NCBI RefSeq assembly: GCF_014836715.1
Contig: NZ_JACSQI010000003.1
Coordinates: forward strand, 251,890-315,889
DNA from: Escherichia whittamii
Lineage (GTDB): Bacteria; Pseudomonadota; Gammaproteobacteria; Enterobacterales; Enterobacteriaceae
Direction: 5' to 3'
DNA: 64,000 nucleotides
Made by a program: the position numbers and the translations under genes. How positions within the stretch are numbered: position 1 is the stretch's first letter; every line of letters starts with the position of its first letter. The notes beneath the pieces are model-generated. The model searched no databases and had not been told where the DNA came from. It saw only the letters and a list, made by a program, of their open reading frames with translations. This document shows positions 9,499 through 16,998 of this stretch, in pieces.

Positions 9499-10169
9499 CG
9501 TTAAATCAGGTAACTTATCGCTGGCCTGGCGCGGCAACGGATTGTCTTTGCGACATTTCTCTGCAACTCAAACAAGGTGAATGGCAGGCGCTGACTGGCG
9601 ACAATGGCGCGGGAAAATCGACACTGTTGCGAGTAATGGCAGGTCTTCTTACGCCCACAGCCGGTACGGTTATGCTGCAACAACAGGCGATGAAAAACCT
9701 GAAGAACCGCCAACGTGCGGCAAACATTGGCGTACTGTTTCAGGAAGCGGAAAACCAGTTGTTTCACAGTACCGTCGCCGAAGAAATCTCATTTGGTTTG
9801 AAACTACAAAAATGCCCGGCGGATGAAATCGCTCAACGCACCAATGCTGCCTTGCAATGTTGTCAGTTAGCAGACGTTGCCAGCGCGCACCCGTTAGATC
9901 TGCATAGTGCGCAGCGACGGATGGTCGCCGTCGCCTGCCTGGAAGCACTCTCTCCGCCACTATTACTACTGGACGAGCCGAGTCGGGATTTTGACGAAAA
10001 TTGGTTGAGCGCGTTTGAAAGCTGGCTGGAAAAGTGCCGCCAGCGAGGCACGAGCGTCGTAGCAATCAGTCATGACGCCGCATTTACCCGGCGTCATTTC
10101 TCTCGCGTTGTGCGACTGGAAGGCGGTGTAATAAGAAACGTTAATCCACCAGGCGATATTCACCCGTAG
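9492..10169 (+). CDS. ECF transporter ATPase A2, degenerate signature
   Basis: A 225-residue ABC ATPase: Walker A GDNGAGKSTL, Q-loop LFQEAENQLF, Walker B LLLLDEPSRDFDEN and a canonical H-loop AISHDAAF. The ABC signature is not LSGGQ but LHSAQRR, so this subunit contributes a poor signature to the composite site. ATG at 9492 gives the start MLTLNQVTYRWPG; the frame is open 15 codons upstream inside the previous gene. Its 3' end overlaps the convergent yggC by 29 nt with no terminator between. Confidence 0.8.
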   Translation: MLTLNQVTYRWPGAATDCLCDISLQLKQGEWQALTGDNGAGKSTLLRVMAGLLTPTAGTVMLQQQAMKNLKNRQRAANIGVLFQEAENQLFHSTVAEEISFGLKLQKCPADEIAQRTNAALQCCQLADVASAHPLDLHSAQRRMVAVACLEALSPPLLLLDEPSRDFDENWLSAFESWLEKCRQRGTSVVAISHDAAFTRRHFSRVVRLEGGVIRNVNPPGDIHP

Positions 10170-10854
10170 CGGTCATCATTAAGGTTAAATTTGCGGGCTG
10201 ACTCTGTTCAAGCACCCGACGAACATTCGGCCCGTCGGTACGTTCATAAAAGGCTTCTGCGTCTGCCTGCGATAATCCGCCCGCCAGCTTGCGCCCCACC
10301 AGACGCTCCCGCAATGCAGATGCGGGCGCTTTGATAAATATCGAGAAATCACAAAATTGCGCTAACGTGCGCCACTGCTCGTCATCCAGTAATAGCCAGT
10401 TTCCTTCGACGATGACGAGCGGCGCGGTAACGTGCAACGCATCTTCAACAGGATCATGCTTTTGTCGATCATACTGCGGCCACGTACAGTTACCCTGCGC
10501 GGCCTGACGTAAATTCTCCGCCAGTTTTGCCACATCGAACGTCTGCGGCGCACCTTTGTAAGGGCGTAGCTGATGTTCATCCAGCCAGGTGTTGTAATGG
10601 TGAAAGCCATCCATCGGTAGCGTCTGAATAGCGGGTAGTTCGGGGTCTTGTTGCGCGAGATATTCCCAGAAGGTAGTTAAGGTGGACTTACCCGTCCCCG
10701 GTGGAGCACACAGAAATACCACCGTACGTCGCTGCGGATTTACCGTCTGTAAGGCCGCCAGCATACGCAGTAGCGGTTTATGTACATTTTCAATTTCATC
10801 ATCAGAGTACTGCGCCTGTACCTTTAGTCCATTCACCGTCAGTTCGATTTTCAC
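10141..10854 (-). CDS. yggC: YggC, P-loop kinase-like protein
   Basis: A 237-residue protein with the P-loop APPGTGKST, a lid/base region and the downstream motif LVIVEGNWLLLDD, as in the uridine/pantothenate/sugar kinase fold used by fructose-transport-linked kinases. Its position with yggF (fructose-bisphosphatase), yggP and the cmt phosphotransferase genes suggests a sugar or polyol substrate, which is unproven. Last gene of the minus-strand cluster, overlapping yggD by 4 nt. The convergent ECF operon intrudes 29 nt into its 3' end. Confidence 0.85.
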   Translation of the reverse strand: MKIELTVNGLKVQAQYSDDEIENVHKPLLRMLAALQTVNPQRRTVVFLCAPPGTGKSTLTTFWEYLAQQDPELPAIQTLPMDGFHHYNTWLDEHQLRPYKGAPQTFDVAKLAENLRQAAQGNCTWPQYDRQKHDPVEDALHVTAPLVIVEGNWLLLDDEQWRTLAQFCDFSIFIKAPASALRERLVGRKLAGGLSQADAEAFYERTDGPNVRRVLEQSQPANLTLMMTATGEYRLVD

Positions 10855-11360
10855 GGCGTTAATTCCTTTAAAGTTGTCGTTACTGCCAGCGTCAGCGCCG
10901 TTTTGACCATCCCGCTAAAACGTGCCTCTGACCAGACGGCGAAATCGGCGAACTTCATCGCTTTTAACGCGTCATAGAGCGTCGCATTGCGGGTTATGCT
11001 ATTGAGGTTGCTGATAAAATCCCAGGTAATGTCATCGTTAAATCCGGGCATTTCATCCTGTTCATTCAGGTAATGCCAGAACTGGGAAAAATGCGTGATA
11101 TCGGCGTACAGCCATTTATCCATTTTCCCCAGCGCATAAATCAAACGCAGCGCAACATCAATATCGTCAAGCGGGCCGCTTTGGGCGAGCAACGGCTTCA
11201 CTGCATATTCGACGATCTCTTCATCGTTATCGACAAACAGCGACGGCAGAAACTGGCGTATCCCCTGGAGCAAAATGGCATGCGCAGTTTTCATAAATGA
11301 AAATAAATTGTCCTGTGCATCCAGTTGCTCAAGCACATCATCTTCTGTCAGCGTCGCCAT
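10851..11360 (-). CDS. yggD: YggD, MtlR-family regulator
   Basis: A 169-residue soluble helical protein related to MtlR, the mannitol operon repressor (MATLTEDDVLEQLDAQDN start; DDIDVALRLIYALGKMD in the centre). There is no classical helix-turn-helix, which is normal for this family. Because it sits within a cluster holding the CmtAB mannitol-type phosphotransferase system, control of that cluster is a reasonable inference. ATGA-type overlap with yggC. Confidence 0.88.
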   Translation of the reverse strand: MATLTEDDVLEQLDAQDNLFSFMKTAHAILLQGIRQFLPSLFVDNDEEIVEYAVKPLLAQSGPLDDIDVALRLIYALGKMDKWLYADITHFSQFWHYLNEQDEMPGFNDDITWDFISNLNSITRNATLYDALKAMKFADFAVWSEARFSGMVKTALTLAVTTTLKELTP

Positions 11361-11381
11361 TGGTCTTCCGATAGATCACCA

Positions 11382-12347
11382 TCAATGCAGGGAGTCTATT
11401 ATATTACACGTTTGGTCCGCGCCGCCGATTAGTAATGTCTGCGTCCGCACCCCATTCGCCGTCTGTTGGATACCGTTCACCAGCTCTCCGCCCGTTACAC
11501 CCGTGGCGCTAAAGAGGATATCGTTACCCTTCACCAGTTCGTCGAGCGAGTACACACGGTTCACTTCAACACCCATTTCCCTGCAACGCTGGCGTTCCTG
11601 TTCAGCCACCTGGCGATTTTCCGTGTAATCTCCTTTGGCCTGACAAAAATCAATCAGCTCGGCCTGCATATCCCCGCCTAACGCTTTAACAGCACAGGCA
11701 GAAATAACGCCTTCCGGCGCACCGCCGATGGTGTACATCACGTCGTAAGGATTGTCCTGCCAGCAGGTCAGCACGCTGGCGGCGACATCGCCATCTGGCA
11801 GAGCAAAAACCTTCACGCCCAGTTGTGCCGCTTCCTCAATTGCGGCCCGAAGACGGGGTTTATCCAGCGTAACCATGCGAAGCTGGTCCAGTGGTTTACC
11901 CAACACGTTTGCCACGTTGCGCAGGTTGTCCGTCAGAGGCAAAGACAGATCAATCGCGCCCGCCGCCAGTCGATTAACAACCAGCTTTTTCATATACATA
12001 TCGGGCGCGTGTAACAGGCTGCCTCGTGGGGCAAAGGCCATGACCGCCAGCGCATTGCTCTGCCCCATCGCCACCATCCGCGTGCCTTCAATCGGATCAA
12101 CCGCGATATCGACTTCTGGCCCATCACCCTTACCCACCTCTTCGCCAATCCACAGCATCGGCGCATGGTCAATTTCCCCCTCGCCGATAACTACTCGCCC
12201 ACGAAAAGCAACGTCGTTCAACGCCTGACGCATCGCGGCAACCGCCAGACCATCAATTTTATTTTTGTCGCCACATCCGGTTTGCGGCCAGGCAGCCAAC
12301 GCTGCCTGCTCCGTAACGCGAAATAATGGCCACGCCAGGGACATCAT
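11382..12347 (-). CDS. yggF: YggF, class II fructose-1,6-bisphosphatase
   Basis: A 321-residue GlpX-family phosphatase. Metal and phosphate motifs are present: VIGEGEIDHAPMLWIGEEVG and DPIEGTRMV. It hydrolyses fructose 1,6-bisphosphate; in E. coli it is a secondary isozyme beside Fbp and GlpX. Length equals the known protein. It overlaps the yggP stop by 4 nt, so the two are translationally coupled. Confidence 0.93.
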   Translation of the reverse strand: MMSLAWPLFRVTEQAALAAWPQTGCGDKNKIDGLAVAAMRQALNDVAFRGRVVIGEGEIDHAPMLWIGEEVGKGDGPEVDIAVDPIEGTRMVAMGQSNALAVMAFAPRGSLLHAPDMYMKKLVVNRLAAGAIDLSLPLTDNLRNVANVLGKPLDQLRMVTLDKPRLRAAIEEAAQLGVKVFALPDGDVAASVLTCWQDNPYDVMYTIGGAPEGVISACAVKALGGDMQAELIDFCQAKGDYTENRQVAEQERQRCREMGVEVNRVYSLDELVKGNDILFSATGVTGGELVNGIQQTANGVRTQTLLIGGADQTCNIIDSLH

Positions 12348-13621
12348 TGCGCGGCCTCCCCGATATCAACGCCAAATTGCGCCAGCAGATATTTCTCGGC
12401 CTGCTCATTCCAGATACCGTGCGTTTCCTCAACCAGCCGCGCCAGCTCTCTAAACAACGGATCGGTTTTGCCTTTTTCGGCAAAATCGGCAATGGCGGTG
12501 AGCGGCATGGTGACGCCGTTATAAATGAGTTTTTTACCACCTGGGATATCCGGCAAATTGAGCACTGTTTCTGGCACCGCATCCAGCCCACCGATATGCG
12601 TCACCATAAACGACGGCTGCAACTGCCCCGTGGCGCTAAGGGTAATCGCCTCTTTCATATCGTCCGTTGAACCGCCGGATGTACCGACGACGTGCGTGCT
12701 GTTGTAATGGACGTTGTAGAAATTAAACGGCACTTTGAAGTTTTTATCCGTCGGCCCGGCAAAGAAGTTCAGGCAGCCATCTTCCGCCAGTAATTCGTCA
12801 GCCATCTCAACGACAGCAGGCACCGCCGCATAAACAAAAATGTCATCGAACCCGGCATCTCCTGTCAGCGCCCGCAGCATCTGGACTGGATCGCTCATCC
12901 CTTTGGTATTCACATATACCAGCTCAATGCCTTTACTGGCCGCCAGTTCCACCGGCAACAGCTTCTGCACCTGCGCCAGGCGTTTTTCGTCGATATCGAC
13001 CACCACCACCCGCGACGGTTGTATATCGCCGTTAATAGCATAATCGATAGCGCCAATCCCCATCGGGCCAGCACACGCCAGCAGAGCAATATTGCCGCCA
13101 GGTTTGACGCCCATGCGATGTTCATAAACATATTGCGTAGTGTGATAATTGGCATGATAAGCGCCAATAATGCAGCACATCGGCTCCGCCAGCGACGCCG
13201 CAGCAAAATAAGAGCCGTGATACGGTAATACGCAGCCCAAATTAATCGCGATTTCGGGAATAATCATATAGGTGGCGTTACCGCCAAAATACTCGTAACT
13301 GTAGCCCGCTGAATATCCGCTTGGTAGCCCCATTGCCGGTTGCAATACAAATCGCTGACCTTTTTTATATTTGTCGGTGAGATTTTTACCCACCTCAACA
13401 ATCACGCCAGCGCATTCATGCCCGGTAATGACCGGATGATTTTCTAAATCATCCGGCACTCGTTTATGTTCGCTGCCGAGCAACGCCGCTTTCCATGTCG
13501 ATAAACAGACGCTGTCGGAAATAACACTGACCAAAAGTTCGTTATCAGTAATTTCGGGCAATTCAAATTCGCGCAGACGGACATCCCGCTTGCCATAAAT
13601 AGCAGCAACTTTAGTTTTCAT
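12344..13621 (-). CDS. yggP: YggP, zinc-dependent MDR-type dehydrogenase
   Basis: A 425-residue medium-chain dehydrogenase-like protein. The zinc-site motif ITGHECAGVIVEVG and a Rossmann segment (ALLACAGPMGIGAIDYA) are visible. The protein is longer than typical alcohol dehydrogenases (about 350). Its place directly after cmtA suggests oxidation of an imported polyol phosphate; this is inference. It starts 14 nt after cmtA ends and overlaps yggF by 4 nt. Confidence 0.88.
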   Translation of the reverse strand: MKTKVAAIYGKRDVRLREFELPEITDNELLVSVISDSVCLSTWKAALLGSEHKRVPDDLENHPVITGHECAGVIVEVGKNLTDKYKKGQRFVLQPAMGLPSGYSAGYSYEYFGGNATYMIIPEIAINLGCVLPYHGSYFAAASLAEPMCCIIGAYHANYHTTQYVYEHRMGVKPGGNIALLACAGPMGIGAIDYAINGDIQPSRVVVVDIDEKRLAQVQKLLPVELAASKGIELVYVNTKGMSDPVQMLRALTGDAGFDDIFVYAAVPAVVEMADELLAEDGCLNFFAGPTDKNFKVPFNFYNVHYNSTHVVGTSGGSTDDMKEAITLSATGQLQPSFMVTHIGGLDAVPETVLNLPDIPGGKKLIYNGVTMPLTAIADFAEKGKTDPLFRELARLVEETHGIWNEQAEKYLLAQFGVDIGEAAQ

Positions 13622-13635
13622 TTTTACCTCGGCAA

Positions 13636-15024
13636 TCAGTTTTTATGTTCAGCGGTTAATTGGCTAAATAAAGTGTCGAGTTTTGGATCGCCAATATAGT
13701 TATTAATCAATATCAGCGGCTTATCCGTCACGCGCTTCACTCGCCCTTCCAGACTGGCGTGAGTGACGACGATATCAGCATCCGCAGGTACGTTTTCGAT
13801 GGCGTAATGTTTTACTTCAATTGCCAGCCCTGCTTTTTCCAGACGCTTACGGAAGGTGGTTGCGCCCATCGCGCTAGAGCCCATCCCCGCATCGCAAACA
13901 AAGGCAATACGCTTAATACGGCTTAACGAGAATGCACCTTCCTGCTTCATTGCTTTAACCGCATTGGCAGACTCGGTAAATTCATCTTCACTCTCAGTTT
14001 CCACTGTTTTTTCCATCTTCAGTATCAGGGAAGTGATGACAAAAGACACCAGCGTGCCTACCGTAACTCCGGCAATCGTCGCCAGGAACGAGCCTTTCGG
14101 CGTCAGCGCCAGGTAGGCAAAGATAGACCCCGGGCTTGGGCCAGCAACCAGACCACCGTCCAGCAAATTAAACATCCAGGTGCCAGACATACCGCCCACA
14201 ATCATGGCGATAATGGTCAGCGGCTTCATCAGCACATACGGGAAATACAGTTCGTGTATCCCACCGAGGAAGTGAATAATCATCGCACCAGGTGCAGAGC
14301 GCTTACTCATCCCTTTACCAAACAGAGTGAATGCCAGCAGCAGCCCTAAGCCAGGCCCCGGGTTGGACGCCACCATAAAGAAGATGGATTTACCGTTAAC
14401 CGAAGCCTGTTGCATCCCCAACGGGTAATAGACGCCTTGATCGATCGCGTTATTGAGGAAAAGCACTTTCGCCGGTTCATTGATAACAGACAGCAGAGGC
14501 AGATAGCCCGCATGTACCAGCGCCTCAATACACTCTTTGACGAAAGTATTGGCAATTAACACCGCCGGGCCGATAACTTCAAAACCCAACAGACAGAGGA
14601 TCATCCCCGCGATACCTAATGAGAAGTTATTGATAACCATCTCAAAACCAGCAGGTATACGTTTTTCCAGTGCCTTATCGACATATTTGATGACCAGACC
14701 ACCTAACGGTCCCATAATCATCGAGCCCAGGAACATCGGAATTTCAGCACCGACAATAACACCGATAGTACCGATTCCGCCCATGACCGCGCCGCGTTTA
14801 CCGCCGACCAGATGACCACCGGTAGAACCAATCATCACGGGCAATAAATAGGTAATCATCGGGCCGACAATTTTGGCGAAATGTTCGTTAGGCAGCCAAC
14901 CAGTAGGAATAAATAATGCAGTAATAAAACCCCAGGCAATAAAAGCACCAATATTGGGGATGACCATTGCAGTCAAAAATCCCCCAAAAGCCTGGACCTT
15001 TGCACGAGCAGACTTGTTTTCCAT
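13636..15024 (-). CDS. cmtA: CmtA, mannitol-type PTS EIICB component
   Basis: A 462-residue membrane permease. The IIC domain (roughly residues 1-345) begins AFGGFLTAMVIPNIGAFIAWG and holds the conserved GGIHELYFPYV. The C-terminal IIB domain carries the phosphocysteine loop FVCDAGMGSSAMGA. It takes up a hexitol while phosphorylating it, receiving phosphate from CmtB. In K-12 the system is regarded as cryptic. Domain order and length are intact here. Confidence 0.95.
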   Translation of the reverse strand: MENKSARAKVQAFGGFLTAMVIPNIGAFIAWGFITALFIPTGWLPNEHFAKIVGPMITYLLPVMIGSTGGHLVGGKRGAVMGGIGTIGVIVGAEIPMFLGSMIMGPLGGLVIKYVDKALEKRIPAGFEMVINNFSLGIAGMILCLLGFEVIGPAVLIANTFVKECIEALVHAGYLPLLSVINEPAKVLFLNNAIDQGVYYPLGMQQASVNGKSIFFMVASNPGPGLGLLLAFTLFGKGMSKRSAPGAMIIHFLGGIHELYFPYVLMKPLTIIAMIVGGMSGTWMFNLLDGGLVAGPSPGSIFAYLALTPKGSFLATIAGVTVGTLVSFVITSLILKMEKTVETESEDEFTESANAVKAMKQEGAFSLSRIKRIAFVCDAGMGSSAMGATTFRKRLEKAGLAIEVKHYAIENVPADADIVVTHASLEGRVKRVTDKPLILINNYIGDPKLDTLFSQLTAEHKN

Positions 15025-15051
15025 AATATTATCCTGTAGAGGAGAGAGTCA

Positions 15052-15495
15052 TTATCCGCGGTTGATAATGTCCGCTAATTGTTTTTCTGATGTTGCTGTT
15101 AATAGTTGTTCGAGTATTTCTTCTTCGCACAGTAATTCACTTAACGCCTGAATAGCGTCAATGTGTGAATCGGCATCGGCAGCCGAAAGCCCGATGAGTA
15201 ATTTAATCGGTTCGTCATTCTCAGGAAAATACACAGGCTGTTCGAGTAATGTCAGCGACATCCCGGTTTTAAGCGCCCCACATTCCGGTCGCGCATGAGG
15301 CATTGCTACACCTGGGGCGAGAATATAATAAGGGCCATTGTTAATAGTGGAATCTTTAATGGCCTGAATGTAATTCTCGCTGATATAGTTTTTATCCAGC
15401 AATGATGCCATCGAAAAATCGATAGCTTCCTGCCAGTCTTTTGCTGAATGTATAACTGAGATTGATGACTCTGGAAAATAATCAATAAGCCGCAT
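15052..15495 (-). CDS. cmtB: CmtB, mannitol-type PTS EIIA component
   Basis: A 147-residue cytoplasmic IIA protein of the mannitol/fructose class. The phosphorylated histidine lies in GVAMPHARPECGALKTG. It passes phosphate from HPr to the IIB domain of CmtA, 27 nt downstream. First gene of the minus-strand cluster; the two CRP-like sites upstream would fit catabolite control. Confidence 0.95.
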   Translation of the reverse strand: MRLIDYFPESSISVIHSAKDWQEAIDFSMASLLDKNYISENYIQAIKDSTINNGPYYILAPGVAMPHARPECGALKTGMSLTLLEQPVYFPENDEPIKLLIGLSAADADSHIDAIQALSELLCEEEILEQLLTATSEKQLADIINRG

Positions 15496-15665
15496 AAATC
15501 ATCCTTATTTTATTTTTAGGGTACCGTCCAGCGGTAAAAATAAAATACGCGTGAGATTTAATGAAAGCAATTGGGTGCGTGAGAATAAAAATCCCACAAA
15601 CCAAAATAATAAAACGTTAAATAACAATTAGATGGAATTGATATTTTTAAAGTCAACTTTGTATT

Positions 15666-15681
15666 TGTTATATACATCACA
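15666..15681. promoter_or_regulatory. Candidate CRP site, cmtB-proximal
   Basis: TGTTATATACATCACA matches the CRP half-sites at 9 of 10 positions (TGTTA/TCACA), 171 bp upstream of cmtB. Confidence 0.5.
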
Positions 15682-15709
15682 TAATTAACATTTTATGCGT
15701 TGCCATATT

Positions 15710-15725
15710 TGTGATAAATATCACT
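15710..15725. promoter_or_regulatory. Candidate CRP site, distal
   Basis: TGTGATAAATATCACT matches the CRP half-sites at 9 of 10 positions. It is 44 bp (about four helical turns) from the other candidate, and 148 bp upstream of the SPFH gene. Confidence 0.55.
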
Positions 15726-15872
15726 ATTTGTTTATTGAATGTTCGAAAACGTACTTATTTAACCCAATGTTTTTTCGTTCGCCCTCTTTATAGATTCTGA
15801 ATTCTCACCTGTTGGCTGTTTTCTCTTCACCTTATGTGACATATTCCCACACTTTACTCAAGGAAGATTCAC

Positions 15873-16781
15873 ATGAAAGCGCCTGTTTCAATAACCGCAT
15901 TTCGCCCACAAAAATCTATTGCTATCGCCATTGGCGTTCTTGCCGTGGTTGTGCTGCCATTTCTCTCATATTACACCGTTAATGAAGGCGAACGCGGCAT
16001 TTTGCTGCGCTACGGAAAAATAGTAAAAGTCGCCGAGCCGGGTCTGGGTTTTAAGATCCCGTTTATGGAAAGCGTGGAGAAAATTTCCACGCGTAATCAG
16101 GCCGTGGTCTATCAGGGATTACAGGCCTACAGCCGCGACCAGCAACCGGCACAAATGACAGTATCAGTCAGCTTCCACATTAAACCTTCAGAAGCTGGCG
16201 CGGTATATACCACCTATAACACCATTGAAGCATTAAAAGATCGCCTGATTGTCCGTCAGTTGCCAACTCAACTGGAGAACGTTTTCGGCCAATATACGGC
16301 CATCAGCGCCGTGCAGGATCGTACAAAGCTGGTTCAGGATCTGCAAAATGCCATGCGTAAAGCCGTTGTTGGGCCGGTGGTGATTGACGGGGTACAAATT
16401 GAAAATATCGATTTTTCTGACGCTTATGAGAAGTCGATTGAAGATCGAATGAAAGCGGAAGTCGCCATTGCCACACGTAAACAAAATCTGGAAACGGAGA
16501 AAATCCAGGCGCAAATTGCGGTAACTCAGGCTCAGGCAGAAGCTGACAGTAAACTGGCCGCAGCTAAAGCGGAAGCGGAGACTATTCGCGTAAGAGGCGC
16601 GGCTGAAGCTGAAACTATTCGTTTAAAAAGTGCGGCAGAAGCAGAAGCTATCCGCCTGCGCGGTGAAGCCCTGCGGGACAATCCGGGTCTTGTGGCCCTC
16701 ACCACTGCCGAACGCTGGGACGGCAAATTACCCGATACTATGATCCCCGGCAGTACCGTTCCGTTTATCTCCACCAAGTAA
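15873..16781 (+). CDS. SPFH/prohibitin-like membrane protein
   Basis: A 302-residue protein with one N-terminal membrane segment (about residues 15-36) followed by an SPFH/band 7 domain (NEGERGILLRYGKIVKVAEPG ... KIPF; YSRDQQPAQMTVSVSFHI; DAYEKSIEDRMKAEV). A long Ala/Glu-rich coiled coil with a repeated AEAEAIRLR-type unit follows. It resembles prohibitins and HflK/HflC, which oligomerise at the membrane and modulate proteases or microdomains. ATG at 15873 follows AAGGAAG. It is a single-gene unit ending in a terminator. I do not recall it between cmtB and tktA in K-12, so it is likely accessory. Confidence 0.8.
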   Translation: MKAPVSITAFRPQKSIAIAIGVLAVVVLPFLSYYTVNEGERGILLRYGKIVKVAEPGLGFKIPFMESVEKISTRNQAVVYQGLQAYSRDQQPAQMTVSVSFHIKPSEAGAVYTTYNTIEALKDRLIVRQLPTQLENVFGQYTAISAVQDRTKLVQDLQNAMRKAVVGPVVIDGVQIENIDFSDAYEKSIEDRMKAEVAIATRKQNLETEKIQAQIAVTQAQAEADSKLAAAKAEAETIRVRGAAEAETIRLKSAAEAEAIRLRGEALRDNPGLVALTTAERWDGKLPDTMIPGSTVPFISTK

Positions 16782-16782
16782 A

Positions 16783-16804
16783 AAGAGCCGCGTTTGCGGC
16801 TCTT
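16783..16804 (+). terminator. Terminator of the SPFH gene
   Basis: A 9-bp perfect stem (16783-16791 with 16796-16804) and 4-nt loop right after the stop codon. The following T tract is weak. Confidence 0.65.
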
Positions 16805-16825
16805 GAGACTGATGGCAAAGGCTAA

Positions 16826-16929
16826 ATTGCCTGATGCGCTATGCTTATCAGGCCTACACAGTCCCTGCAATATATTGAATTTGCATGATTTCGTAGGCCG
16901 GATAAGGCGTTCACGCCGCATCCGGCATG
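16826..16929. repeat. BIME (paired REP elements)
   Basis: REP GCCTGATGCGCTATGCTTAT and opposed REP GGCGTTCACGCCGCATCCGG, separated by a linker with CTGCAATATATTGAATTTGC. It is an inverted near copy of the BIME at 3157-3256, including flanking bases. Confidence 0.85.
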
Positions 16930-16955
16930 AACAACGCGCACTTTGCCAACAATAT

Positions 16956-16979
16956 GAAGGGCCGCTTTCGCGGCCCTTC
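16956..16979 (-). terminator. Hairpin after tktA
   Basis: A 10-bp perfect GC-rich stem (16956-16965 with 16970-16979, loop TTTC), 19 nt past the tktA stop. There is no clear T run on the minus strand, so it may act as a stabiliser or weak terminator. Confidence 0.5.
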
Positions 16980-16998
16980 TCACAAAGCATCTTACCGA

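Larger units (their letters stand above)
15496..15872. other. cmtB / SPFH-gene divergent intergenic region
   Basis: A 377-bp AT-rich gap between two divergent genes, no credible gene inside. It holds two CRP-like sites and must contain both promoters. Confidence 0.6.
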
